A stretch of 15,661 nucleotides of DNA from contig PAHB01000081.1 in the NCBI GenBank assembly GCA_002704665.1, positions 1 to 15,661 of the forward strand. The letters are read 5' to 3'. This DNA comes from Pseudomonadota bacterium. GTDB taxonomy: Bacteria > Pseudomonadota > Gammaproteobacteria > Burkholderiales > Eutrophovitaceae. The position numbers and the translations under genes were made by a program. This document shows positions 1-7,019 of the stretch, in pieces. How positions within the stretch are numbered: the stretch's first letter is position 1; each line of letters begins with the position of its first letter. Under the pieces are notes generated by a model, which saw only the letters and a list, made by a program, of their open reading frames with translations, had not been told where the DNA came from and did not search any database.

Positions 1-444
1 GGTATCTGTGGAGAAGTTTTTTCCGATGCGGTAAATTTAATGGTCGGAATTGATGTGTCAGAGAAAATGCTTCAAAAGTCTGAAGAAAAAAAAATATACA
101 AGGAACTTGTTTTAGGTGAGATAAATGAGGTTTTAGCCAAACGTAAGGATAGTTTTGATTTTTTTGTGTCTGCTGATGTTTTTATTTATCTAGGGGATTT
201 GAATGAGGTTTTTAAGAATGTGAGAAAATGTTCTCGCGAAAAAGGTATTTTCGTATTTTCCACAGAGCATATAGAGGCGGAATCCTATGTTTTGCTGCCT
301 AGCGGGCGATATGCTCATCCACAGAATTATATTGATCGTTTGCTTGATCAATATGGCTTTAATAAATTGAGTTTTTCCATTCAAGGTATTAGAAGAGAAG
401 AGGGCAAATGGATAAAAGGCGGAGTTTATCTTGCAGAGCTGTAG
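1..444 (+). CDS. Class I SAM-dependent methyltransferase, C-terminal part (5' end outside window)
   Basis: The reading frame is open from the first base, so the gene begins upstream and only its last 147 codons are seen. The first residues (GICGEVFSDAV, then MVGIDVSEKML) look like the end of SAM-binding motif I and the following acidic loop (VGIDVS) of class I methyltransferases. FDFFVSADVFIYLGDL fits motif IV, and IFVFSTEH fits the next strand. The late YVLLPSGRYAHPQNYID block resembles the small methyltransferase domains often fused behind TPR repeats in proteobacteria. Any TPR part would lie upstream and cannot be seen. The substrate is unknown. The ATG at 40 is internal to the fold and is not a credible start. 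The gene is followed by a weak terminator-like hairpin, so it is probably not in an operon with the next gene. Confidence 0.8.
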   Translation, partial: GICGEVFSDAVNLMVGIDVSEKMLQKSEEKKIYKELVLGEINEVLAKRKDSFDFFVSADVFIYLGDLNEVFKNVRKCSREKGIFVFSTEHIEAESYVLLPSGRYAHPQNYIDRLLDQYGFNKLSFSIQGIRREEGKWIKGGVYLAEL

Positions 445-475
445 TTGATTTATTTGAGGGCTGAACCTTTTTTAT

Positions 476-503
476 AAACTTTGGAAGTTTCTTTGCTTTT
501 TTT
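476..503 (+). terminator. Possible Rho-independent terminator after the methyltransferase gene
   Basis: AAACTT (476-481) and AAGTTT (485-490) form a perfect 6-bp stem around TGG. A T-rich tract follows, ending in a run of seven T at about 497-503. The stem is weak (mostly A-T), so this is only a candidate. Confidence 0.35.
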
Positions 504-533
504 AATGGTCCGGAAGATGAGGGAGTGCAGAAA

Positions 534-1007
534 ATGGTTAGCAAGAAAAAAAAGAGGTTTTCCAAAGAAAAAGCTCGAATAACACTGATAGCTATCGGTA
601 TTCTGGCATTTAATCTAGGCAATGCTTTGGCTCATGATGATCCTATTAAATTTATCCCTGATTGTGATGTGAAAAGTCGTAAGGGAGTTGTGGATATAAA
701 TATTTTTATTTCGCCTCCACATAGTAAAAAAAAACGTATCCTTAATTTATTATGTCCAGATTTACTAAAATCAAACAGATGCTTGGCTGTGTTACTAGAT
801 CCAGATTTTGTAAAGCGAGGAAAGTTTTATGATACCGAGTTTAATCATATAAAGGAGGTTGAGGTTGCTAAAACGTCTCCAGATTCAATACGAGTCATTT
901 GGAACAATAATGAATTGGACATCAACATGTTAGATAAAATGGTCTACTGGAAAAGTAATGGGCGGCTTTCTGCCGCGTCTTGCACTGACTTAACATTAAT
1001 AGATTGA
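534..1007 (+). CDS. Small secreted protein of unknown function
   Basis: I do not recognise the family. The 157-residue product starts with a Lys-rich segment (MVSKKKKRFSKEK), then a hydrophobic stretch at about residues 16-28 and an A-L-A/H site at residues 31-34. This is a typical Sec signal peptide, so the mature part is probably periplasmic or secreted. Four Cys remain in the mature chain (CDV, LLCPDL, NRCLAV, SCTDL), an even number compatible with two disulfides. ATG 534 is preferred over GTG 525 because GAGGGAG at 518-524 is well spaced for the ATG, and GTG 525 would overlap it. A hairpin with a T-rich tail lies downstream. No neighbour suggests a role. Confidence 0.6.
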   Translation: MVSKKKKRFSKEKARITLIAIGILAFNLGNALAHDDPIKFIPDCDVKSRKGVVDINIFISPPHSKKKRILNLLCPDLLKSNRCLAVLLDPDFVKRGKFYDTEFNHIKEVEVAKTSPDSIRVIWNNNELDINMLDKMVYWKSNGRLSAASCTDLTLID

Positions 1008-1013
1008 AAGGGC

Positions 1014-1050
1014 GGAGGGATAAAAGGTCCCCCCACTCATTTGTTTTTTT
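1014..1050 (+). terminator. Rho-independent terminator-like hairpin between converging genes
   Basis: GGAGGGA (1014-1020) pairs with TCCCCCC (1028-1034) with one A/C mismatch around the loop TAAAAGG. After six bases comes TTGTTTTTTT (1041-1050). It sits 6 bases behind the stop of the secreted-protein gene and touches the stop of the converging hsp20 gene. The gap between stem and T tract is longer than usual. Confidence 0.42.
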
Positions 1051-1504
1051 AATGTGACTTTACTTGCTCATCTTTTTTGTTACCGACCCTGATAGCAATT
1101 TTTCTGGCTTTAAGTTCTTCCGGAATAATTTTAGTTAACGATATTATTAATAATCCGTTGTCTAACGTTGCATCTTTAATTTTTACAAATTCAGCAAGTT
1201 TGAATTGTTGGTGAAAATCTTTGTTTATAAAACCTCTATGGAGATAATTCACTGATGGATCTGTATCTTTTTTCTTCCCCGATATGGTAAGGGATTCATC
1301 TTCAATTTGAACATCTAGTTCGTTTCGCTTAAACCCCGCTACCGCAATCGAGATTTCAAAGTTTCCCTTGTCGCAAGATGTTATGTTGTAGGGGGGGTGG
1401 TTAGCGGCGTCGTTGCCGCTTATCCAGTAATTATCTAAGCTTAATGCGAGGTTATCTAATTCTATGGTGGGTTGGTATAAGTTGCCTAAATTCGTGGTAT
1501 TCAT
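1049..1504 (-). CDS. ibpA: Small heat-shock protein, Hsp20/alpha-crystallin family (IbpA-like)
   Basis: This is an ATP-independent holdase that binds unfolding proteins and aggregates in the cytoplasm for later rescue by DnaK/ClpB. The 151-residue length is usual for bacterial class A sHsps. After an N-terminal arm (1-36) the alpha-crystallin domain runs from about YNITSCDKGNFEISIAVAGF (38-58) to the conserved A-x3-NGLLIISL block (112-123). The C-terminal tail holds an I-x-I anchor (IAI, 136-138) that docks to neighbouring dimers. NYWISGND and the VAGFKRNELDVQIEDESLTI region are IbpA-like. AGGAGA is placed about 8 bases before the ATG. Regulation is readable: a sigma-32-type promoter and a ROSE-like thermometer lie upstream. 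The gene is monocistronic and converges on the secreted-protein gene. Confidence 0.93.
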   Translation of the reverse strand: MNTTNLGNLYQPTIELDNLALSLDNYWISGNDAANHPPYNITSCDKGNFEISIAVAGFKRNELDVQIEDESLTISGKKKDTDPSVNYLHRGFINKDFHQQFKLAEFVKIKDATLDNGLLIISLTKIIPEELKARKIAIRVGNKKDEQVKSH

Positions 1505-1540
1505 ATTACTATTCTCCTAAAAAAGCAATAAAAATGATAT
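1502..1540 (-). promoter_or_regulatory. ROSE-like RNA thermometer in the hsp20 5' leader
   Basis: Read on the minus strand, UUGCU (1528-1524), a UUUUU loop (1523-1519) and AGGA (1518-1515) make the UYGCU/anti-Shine-Dalgarno pairing typical of ROSE elements: U-A, C-G, bulged G, U-G and U-A. My hand fold extends the helix with A-U rich pairs and single mismatches (1530/1513, 1531/1512, 1533/1510, 1534/1509, 1535/1508, 1537/1506 to 1540/1503), so the first two bases of the AUG are also paired. ROSE elements are known in front of ibpA-type genes in gammaproteobacteria; they melt on heat shock and free the ribosome binding site. The fold has not been energy-minimised. Confidence 0.72.
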
Positions 1541-1571
1541 TAATTTATTTATAAAATTACTGTCCAATTAT

Positions 1572-1598
1572 AGATGGGGATAGTTTATTTTTTTTCAA
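1572..1598 (-). promoter_or_regulatory. Sigma-32-type heat-shock promoter of the hsp20 gene
   Basis: On the minus strand TATTGAAA (-35, core TTGAAA at 1598-1593) is followed after 13 bases by CCCCATCT (1579-1572). This is close to the RpoH consensus CTTGAAA-N11-16-CCCCAT. It lies 68 bases upstream of the start codon, leaving a leader of roughly 60 bases that contains the thermometer. Confidence 0.78.
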
Positions 1599-1606
1599 TA
1601 GGAGAT

Positions 1607-1618
1607 AACTTACGAGTA
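1607..1618 (+). repeat. Left copy of a 12-bp direct repeat flanking the polysaccharide locus
   Basis: AACTTACGAGTA here recurs in the same orientation at 13597-13608. The two copies lie just outside the last gene of each arm of the cluster. Twelve-base repeats do occur by chance in a window of this size, so only the placement makes the pair notable. Confidence 0.35.
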
Positions 1619-1623
1619 ATAAA

Positions 1624-2550
1624 CTATGTAGGGCTATTATCGCCCATTTTTTTTCGGTTTATGATTTTATTTATTAGCTGACTACTAAAAAGCTTAGCAA
1701 CAAACCGAGCCGTAAACCACCATAACAAGAAGAATCTCCATTTCATAGGAAGCTCTTTTTCAACGAAGGCCGTTTCCATCAGGTACTTGAAAAATGGTCG
1801 ATTAGAAATTCTGCGGGTTGGTAGCGAGTAAGTCTTTAATTTGTAGTTTTTGTGTTCTAAATATTGAATTATTTTACCTGCCTGAAATTTTCTATTTTCA
1901 TTTTCAGAGATAAAAACCATGTCATCTCCAAAACGGTCCCGGCTTTTATAAGTCTCGTCAAAAGTGCCTTTTCCTAACCGATAGTGTTGATGTTCAAATA
2001 TGGTATTCTCCAGAAAGTGAATTCTATTAAACCCTCTTTTTTTTAAACGCATGAAAATGTCGAGCAAATGGTACTCTATGAATGATCCTTTATAGGAATC
2101 AGGAAACGGGTCGACTAACAGGGCACTTAATTGTTTTGAAATGATTGGAAAAGTCGGTTGTTTCTCTTTTTTAAACATATCATTGGGATAGCCTAAATAG
2201 ATTTCGTCGGAGTATTGGCGATGCATATCAACGACGTCTCTGTCCCAACCATCAGTTTTTACTTCAATGTCATCATTAACAAGAAATATGATAGCCCCGG
2301 ACGACTTATGGAGACAATCGGTGTTGTATTGTCCCATTGTTTGCCTGGGTCCAATTATCATTTTGGTATGAAGATGGTCATGCGAAATGTTATGACTCTC
2401 CGTATCATCTTCATCAACACGTAATACAATCTCGATTTTTTCAGGCCTTGCAGCCGTGTTGGCTAAGCTATCTAGAAACCTCAAACATTTTTCTTTTCGT
2501 CCTCTAGTTGGAAGTAATAGGGAAATTATTTGGTTGGCCTCAACTTCCAT
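1624..2550 (-). CDS. GT-A fold glycosyltransferase, family 2-like
   Basis: Probable cytoplasmic, peripheral-membrane transferase that adds a sugar during glycan assembly. The N-terminus ISLLLPTRGRKEKCLRFL is the nucleotide-binding start of GT2-type enzymes, and IIFLVNDDIEV (about residues 87-97) carries the metal-binding acidic motif NDD (92-94) in place of DXD. An acidic DEDD stretch lies at 46-49. The C-terminal FFLLWWFTARFVAKLF is amphipathic or hydrophobic and could anchor the protein to the membrane. ATG 2550 shares one base with the stop of the ABC ATPase gene (TGATG), which indicates translational coupling; a TTG one codon earlier is less likely. It is the last gene of the leftward operon. 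The sugar donor cannot be told from sequence. Confidence 0.82.
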   Translation of the reverse strand: MEVEANQIISLLLPTRGRKEKCLRFLDSLANTAARPEKIEIVLRVDEDDTESHNISHDHLHTKMIIGPRQTMGQYNTDCLHKSSGAIIFLVNDDIEVKTDGWDRDVVDMHRQYSDEIYLGYPNDMFKKEKQPTFPIISKQLSALLVDPFPDSYKGSFIEYHLLDIFMRLKKRGFNRIHFLENTIFEHQHYRLGKGTFDETYKSRDRFGDDMVFISENENRKFQAGKIIQYLEHKNYKLKTYSLPTRRISNRPFFKYLMETAFVEKELPMKWRFFLLWWFTARFVAKLFSSQLINKIINRKKMGDNSPT

Positions 2551-3281
2551 CAATAGTCCATGTTTTCATAATGGTCTATAACTTTATCAATTTGCCCATA
2601 GTGCACTATTTTACCCATATTTAGGCAAATGCCACTCTGACAAAGTGACGCCAGTTCATTCATATCGTGTGAAACAACTACAATTGCCCCACCGTTTTGC
2701 TTAAAATGATTTAAGTAATTAATACATTTCTTTTGGAATTTCTCGTCGCCAACTGCTAGAACTTCGTCTATTAACAAGATGTCGCTGGTCGCATGTATAA
2801 TTATTGAGAATCCCAGCCGAGCGATCATACCGCTGGAGTATGTCCGAAGCGGCTCATCAATGGCAGATTGAATTTCAGAAAACTCTATAATTTTAGCTGT
2901 GGATTTTTTTATTTCTTCTCGAGACATCCCCAAAATAACTCCGTGTAATAATATGTTCTGCCTTCCCGTTAATTCGCCGTGAAAACCTGCACCTATCTCC
3001 ATTAACGAAGCTATTTTCCCTTTTGTAATTATCTCGCCTCTTTCGGGGAAGATGGTCCCAAGCAGTAGTGTTAGTAGTGTGCTTTTACCCGTGTCATTTG
3101 GTCCGATAATTCCTAACGCCTCACCACTTCTAACTGAAAATGAAATTTCACGTAAAGCCCAGTCACGGTCAAAACGATTAGGAGGTTTTCGCCTGCCTCG
3201 AAGGATAAATTCTTTAATCCCTAGCACATTATTTTTGCGATATTGTTTCCAAACATTATGACATTCGATTATGTTTGTCAT
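2550..3281 (-). CDS. Polysaccharide ABC transporter, ATP-binding subunit (Wzt/KpsT-like)
   Basis: ATPase subunit of an ABC-2 exporter that moves a lipid-linked glycan (O-antigen, capsule or teichoic-acid type) across the inner membrane. Walker A is GPNDTGKST (60-68), the Q-loop region follows, the signature is YSSGM (148-152) with the downstream ARLGF typical of polysaccharide exporters, Walker B is ILLIDE (168-173) followed by VLAVGDE, and the switch His is in VVSHD (205). Walker A keeps G-x4-GKST but has D-T where G-A is usual (GPNGAGKST). At 243 residues it ends after the nucleotide-binding domain, so it lacks the C-terminal carbohydrate-binding domain seen in some Wzt proteins, and export need not depend on a terminal modification. 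The start overlaps the permease stop (ATGA). Confidence 0.93.
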   Translation of the reverse strand: MTNIIECHNVWKQYRKNNVLGIKEFILRGRRKPPNRFDRDWALREISFSVRSGEALGIIGPNDTGKSTLLTLLLGTIFPERGEIITKGKIASLMEIGAGFHGELTGRQNILLHGVILGMSREEIKKSTAKIIEFSEIQSAIDEPLRTYSSGMIARLGFSIIIHATSDILLIDEVLAVGDEKFQKKCINYLNHFKQNGGAIVVVSHDMNELASLCQSGICLNMGKIVHYGQIDKVIDHYENMDY

Positions 3282-4054
3282 AGAAGTTCGCCAATTCTAA
3301 ATTTTATTTTTTGATATGTTGCGATAGAAATAAATCCTGTTATTGCGCAAAAGACTACGCAATACAGGAGATTTTGAATAGGCAAGGATCCTTCAAGAAA
3401 TACTCCCCGCCAACAGCTCATCAGCGCGTGGATTGGATTAAGTTCGAAATAAAAACGATAGGCTTCTGGCACCATGGTTATTGGGTATACCATTGGGGTA
3501 ATAAAAAAAAGTAGTGAAAATCCTATGCCAACCACGTAGCTGATATCTCTCACATAAACATTTGTAAGCGCAAATACAAGAGCCATTGGGTACACAAAGA
3601 AGAATTGTAGGATAACCATCAAAGGAATTTGCCAAACCCACGATATATGAATCGACATATTGTCCGCAACTATTAAAAAAACAATAAATACAGGTAATGC
3701 AAATATAAAATGCACCATCTCTTGTACGACGTTAGTTAATGGAATTATAGCTCTGGTGATCGCAATTTTTTTTATAAGCATTGCGTTATCGATATAGCTT
3801 TGCGTTGCCCTATTAATTCCTATGCTTAGCCAAAGCCAAGGAAATAAACCAGTCAGCAAATACATTGTATAGTTTTCCATTTGTACGCGCATAACTAATT
3901 TAAAAGCGACCCAATAGACAAGAGCGAAAGCAAAAGGGTTAGCCAAAGCCCAGAAATACCCTAACATGCTGCTTTTGTAACGGACTTTCAGTTCTTTTTG
4001 GACCAGAACTGTGATTAGGTCTATCCAGTTTTTAACTTGATGTAGGTCTCGCAT
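3278..4054 (-). CDS. Polysaccharide ABC transporter, ABC-2 permease (Wzm/KpsM-like)
   Basis: Inner-membrane subunit of the exporter. The 258 residues match the usual length of Wzm/KpsM permeases. The N-terminal cytoplasmic amphipathic part (LITVLVQKELKVRYKSSMLGYFWALANP) is the family hallmark. About six hydrophobic segments follow: FAFALVYWVAF, YLLTGLFPWLWLSI, FIFALPVFIVFLIV, PLMVILQFFFVYPMALVFAL, VVGIGFSLLFFITPMVYPI and LLYCVVFCAITGFISIA. The late block LNPIHALMSCWRGVFLEG is also conserved in ABC-2 polysaccharide permeases. Its stop overlaps the ATPase start (ATGA), as expected for a two-subunit transporter. GGAAAAG stands a few bases before the ATG. Confidence 0.93.
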   Translation of the reverse strand: MRDLHQVKNWIDLITVLVQKELKVRYKSSMLGYFWALANPFAFALVYWVAFKLVMRVQMENYTMYLLTGLFPWLWLSIGINRATQSYIDNAMLIKKIAITRAIIPLTNVVQEMVHFIFALPVFIVFLIVADNMSIHISWVWQIPLMVILQFFFVYPMALVFALTNVYVRDISYVVGIGFSLLFFITPMVYPITMVPEAYRFYFELNPIHALMSCWRGVFLEGSLPIQNLLYCVVFCAITGFISIATYQKIKFRIGELL

Positions 4055-4082
4055 TTACTTTTCCGGGAGTGCAAAACGATTT

Positions 4083-5783
4083 TTATATGACAATAACATT
4101 ATCTTTTGTTCTTTTTTTAAATTCTGCGATTATCGAGTAAAACCGGGAAAACAAAAGAGAGGAGATCAGAAGTTGTTTATTTGTGTTATCTGTCTTTTCT
4201 TCACCAAATGCTACATGCACATCGTCTAGATTCTCTATTAATCTAATTTCCATCTTCGGTAGAAGCCGAATATTCCCTAGAAACGTTGTCCATAATTTTA
4301 CACTTCTACTGTGGACGTACAATACAGATTTTTTTTCAATTCGTAGTTTATTTTGATAGGTCAAAAGAAAAAGAATTAGGCGATCTAAGCCCTCGCACAA
4401 GAACGATGCTTCTCGATTAAATTGATCAATTCGGGTGGCAAAATGACGAAAACGTTTTTTGAGGGAGGTTATTTGGTAGCTGTCTTTAACTTTAGGCGAT
4501 CTTCTTTTCGTTGTACTAGATTTTTTATTTTGTGCAGATAGTGATTTTTTTGCAAAATAGTATCGTGTGGCAATGTAATGTTGCAAATGAGCCAATCCCA
4601 ACCGAGCTTTGAAGCAAAACCGTGTCAATAATAATAATATTGTCACCTTGAGCGTGAGTGCTCTATTAAGTTTTTTTATTACCTCGGAAAACGTTCCAGA
4701 GATTGGAAAAATACTTTGGTCAGTTTCTAAAAAGGCAAGATTATACGATTTTCCAACTATAAATCCATGAGTCTTGCCCTCATTATGGGTTACCCTAAAT
4801 CCTCGATGGTGTAATATCGATATTTCGCTAGGCTTAGCCTCAAAATAATGTTTGCCAAGCTTATCTAAGTTTACTCTTTTCCATGATTCGAGATATTGTG
4901 GATTTATTAAAGTGCCTAAAAGATTTTTACTGTCGGTGCTTCCATTATCTCTAAGCATAGATATCGCAGGATTTATCACAAATGGTTCAGTTTGCCCCAT
5001 ATTAAGTGCTGCAATTGAAGTCGTTGAAACGTGTCTTCCATCATGAGGACCTAAGTAGTTATCTACTCCAGCTGCTCCTGGATGCCATGTGTGCATTGTG
5101 AATTCTTCCTCATGCCAAATTTCTTTTAGACCATCATTGACCAGCCTAAACGTCATATCATATGGGCCGCAAATATGACCAAGATAATCTATGTGCTCAT
5201 CGGCACCTCCAATTTTTATTAATTTAGATCTTGGGGCGCACATACAGGCTCCGTAATTTCTGTTGTGTAAAGGATCAGTTTTCTCTACCAAGCCTTTTGT
5301 TTGACCGTTAATATTATTTTTGCAGCCTTCTCCTAAAACTTCGTCAAAGCTTGGGTAGTTAAAAGGGTAAAAGTCTTGTCGTTGATTACGAAACTGATCT
5401 ATGTGTAAAACTAAGTTTTTATTTTTTTCAAACTCGTCAATGATGGTTTTAATGAAAGTTGGACGTGCCATTGCGTCAGAATCGCAAATTACACATATTT
5501 CGCCACGGCTTGCAATTATTCCGGCATTGTACATTAGATGTTTGTGGTAATAGAGATCTTCAGGCATCTGAAGAAGCATCCAACAATCTATTTGATCTCT
5601 GTGGTCTTGGGCTGCTTTTGAGATGCCAGAATAATATTCTACAAGAATGACTTCAAATTGATCGCGAGGAAGGCTTTGGGTGCTGAGGTATTTCAAAAAG
5701 TGAAAACTCTCTCTCACGTTCCAATCCAAAAGAATTAGGCTGACTTTTGGGTTAGTTCTCTCACTGGTTTTGATGATCTTCAT
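4083..5783 (-). CDS. Long GT2-type glycosyltransferase with a C-terminal extension of unknown function
   Basis: Residues from about 13 (KVSLILLDWN) to about 255 form a GT-A domain: MYNAGIIASRGEICVICDSDAMARP holds the nucleotide-binding helix and the DXD motif (CDSD, about 100-103), GACMCAPRSKLIKIGGADEHI is the acceptor loop, and FTMHTWHPG (about 228-236) carries a late His-rich motif. From about 300 to 566 I recognise no domain. This part has one strongly hydrophobic stretch (LTLKVTILLLLTRFCF, about 376-391) that could anchor it, then a basic stretch (KKSSTTKRRSPKVK), then a globular-looking end. ATG 5783 is favoured because an AGG lies a few bases upstream; TTG 5798, overlapping the SDR stop, is an alternative adding five residues. 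It sits between the SDR and transporter genes and probably builds or caps the exported glycan. Confidence 0.82.
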   Translation of the reverse strand: MKIIKTSERTNPKVSLILLDWNVRESFHFLKYLSTQSLPRDQFEVILVEYYSGISKAAQDHRDQIDCWMLLQMPEDLYYHKHLMYNAGIIASRGEICVICDSDAMARPTFIKTIIDEFEKNKNLVLHIDQFRNQRQDFYPFNYPSFDEVLGEGCKNNINGQTKGLVEKTDPLHNRNYGACMCAPRSKLIKIGGADEHIDYLGHICGPYDMTFRLVNDGLKEIWHEEEFTMHTWHPGAAGVDNYLGPHDGRHVSTTSIAALNMGQTEPFVINPAISMLRDNGSTDSKNLLGTLINPQYLESWKRVNLDKLGKHYFEAKPSEISILHHRGFRVTHNEGKTHGFIVGKSYNLAFLETDQSIFPISGTFSEVIKKLNRALTLKVTILLLLTRFCFKARLGLAHLQHYIATRYYFAKKSLSAQNKKSSTTKRRSPKVKDSYQITSLKKRFRHFATRIDQFNREASFLCEGLDRLILFLLTYQNKLRIEKKSVLYVHSRSVKLWTTFLGNIRLLPKMEIRLIENLDDVHVAFGEEKTDNTNKQLLISSLLFSRFYSIIAEFKKRTKDNVIVI

Positions 5784-5794
5784 TCTAGCCTGTA

Positions 5795-6730
5795 TCAAAT
5801 GTTGCCGTATTTGGAGTTTTTTATACCCGCATAGCCCTTGATTAATTCTGCTATGCCAGCATCTAGGCTGTATTTTGTTTGATAACCGGTTTTCTCGATT
5901 TTTTTATTAGATACGATGTAGTTTCTTTGATCAGGATCTTTCCCAACAGGCGCGTCAATATAGGTAAATTCTGGCAGCTGCAATTTTATCCGTTCACAAA
6001 GTTCAGCTTTTGAGACGTTGGCATCAGATAAGCCGACATTGAATATTTCTCCCTTCATTATCGCAAAATTATCTATTGCGTGAATGAAAGCCCTAGTAAC
6101 GTCGATAACATGGATGTAATTTCTTTTAAACTTGCTTTCAAATAGAACAATAAAACGATCATTAACCGCGCGGTAGGTAAAGTCATTGACTAAAAGATCG
6201 ATCCTCATTCTCGGGGACATACCAAACACCGTAGCCAGTCTAAAGCTGACAGCATTTGGATGCTCTAACAATCTTTTTTCAACTTCTACTTTTTCTTTAG
6301 CATATAGCGATATTGGGTTTAGGGGGCTCTCTTCCGTGCAATAATTATTTTCGTCACCCGAGCCATAAGCACTATTAGTAGTGGGCATCAGAACGATTTG
6401 ATCCTTTCCTAATATTTCCAACATAGTGAAGATTGCATCGCGATTTGTAGATGTAGCACCCACCGGATCTTTTGCGCATAGGGGGGCGCCCACAAGCGCT
6501 GCTAGTGGGATAATAATGTCAGATGTTTTTAGAAGCTTTTTGATAATGTCTTTTGAGCGAACATCCCCATTAACAATCTCCAGATTGGGATCATTACATA
6601 GATGAGCCAAGCTATTTTGCCCAAACATAAAGTTATCTAAAACTACAACCCGATGATTTAACCTTAAAAGGTGTTGACAAAGCGTTGAACCTAGGTAACC
6701 GGCACCTCCGGTGAGTAATATTTTTGCCAT
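5795..6730 (-). CDS. NAD(P)-dependent epimerase/dehydratase, extended SDR family
   Basis: The 311-residue length is typical of nucleotide-sugar-modifying extended SDRs. The NAD(P)-binding motif GGAGYLG (8-14) starts the Rossmann fold, VVVLDNF carries the acidic adenine-ribose residue (D32), NGDVR is at 54-58, and PLAALVG is the usual fourth-strand motif. The catalytic set is Tyr143 and Lys147 in YAKEK, with Ser/Thr in TTNSAYG (117-123). NYIHVIDV matches the substrate-binding part of the family. It could epimerise, reduce or dehydrate the GDP-heptose intermediates made by the opposite arm; sequence does not decide which. It is the first gene of the leftward operon, with no clear strong Shine-Dalgarno (AGG lies about 14 bases upstream). 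Confidence 0.85.
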   Translation of the reverse strand: MAKILLTGGAGYLGSTLCQHLLRLNHRVVVLDNFMFGQNSLAHLCNDPNLEIVNGDVRSKDIIKKLLKTSDIIIPLAALVGAPLCAKDPVGATSTNRDAIFTMLEILGKDQIVLMPTTNSAYGSGDENNYCTEESPLNPISLYAKEKVEVEKRLLEHPNAVSFRLATVFGMSPRMRIDLLVNDFTYRAVNDRFIVLFESKFKRNYIHVIDVTRAFIHAIDNFAIMKGEIFNVGLSDANVSKAELCERIKLQLPEFTYIDAPVGKDPDQRNYIVSNKKIEKTGYQTKYSLDAGIAELIKGYAGIKNSKYGNI

Positions 6731-7019
6731 AATATTGTGTTGCCTGCTATTTTTGTTAACTGATGTTTAAGAAATAAAATTTATCTCGGTTTAAAATAAA
6801 GGAATTGTAGATATATTAATGAGGCGAAAAAAGCCCCAAGAAAAAAAACGACTCTGATTCTTGCTACATCATTATACTAAAAACCGCACTATTATAACCA
6901 CATATTGCGTACATATATGGAAATATTACAATATGTGGGGTATATTGCGGGTGTGTATCAAGTTTATTTGCATCAATACATCCAGTGGGTGAAAATAGAG
7001 ACTAATACGGGGGCGACGG
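6731..7019. promoter_or_regulatory. Divergent control region between the two arms of the cluster
   Basis: This 289-bp AT-rich stretch must hold the promoters of both operons, as both genes read away from it. I see no credible ORF. It contains a perfect 10-bp inverted repeat (6898-6938), a direct repeat ATATTGCG (6902-6909 and 6942-6949), and further ATATTG/CAATAT copies at 6732-6737 and 6929-6934. TATACT at 6873-6878 is a good -10 candidate for the rightward operon, but no convincing -35 lies 17 bases upstream. Confidence 0.6.
6898..6938. repeat. Perfect 10-bp inverted repeat, candidate operator
   Basis: CCACATATTG (6898-6907) and CAATATGTGG (6929-6938) are exact reverse complements separated by 21 bases. 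The arm centres are 31 bp apart, about three helical turns, so both arms would face the same side of the DNA. No T tract follows, so a terminator is unlikely. It lies 82-122 bases upstream of the radical SAM start. Confidence 0.55.

Noticed and set aside
1631..1654. GGGC...GCCC hairpin followed by eight T on the plus strand
   Set aside because: It lies within the 3' end of the leftward glycosyltransferase gene and would act only on antisense transcripts. The stem is just four pairs, so it is probably codon-driven.
6822..6836. GGC-A-rich-GCC stretch resembling a terminator stem
   Set aside because: Only three or four pairs, no T tract in the right place on either strand, and it lies in the middle of a divergent promoter region where a terminator makes little sense.
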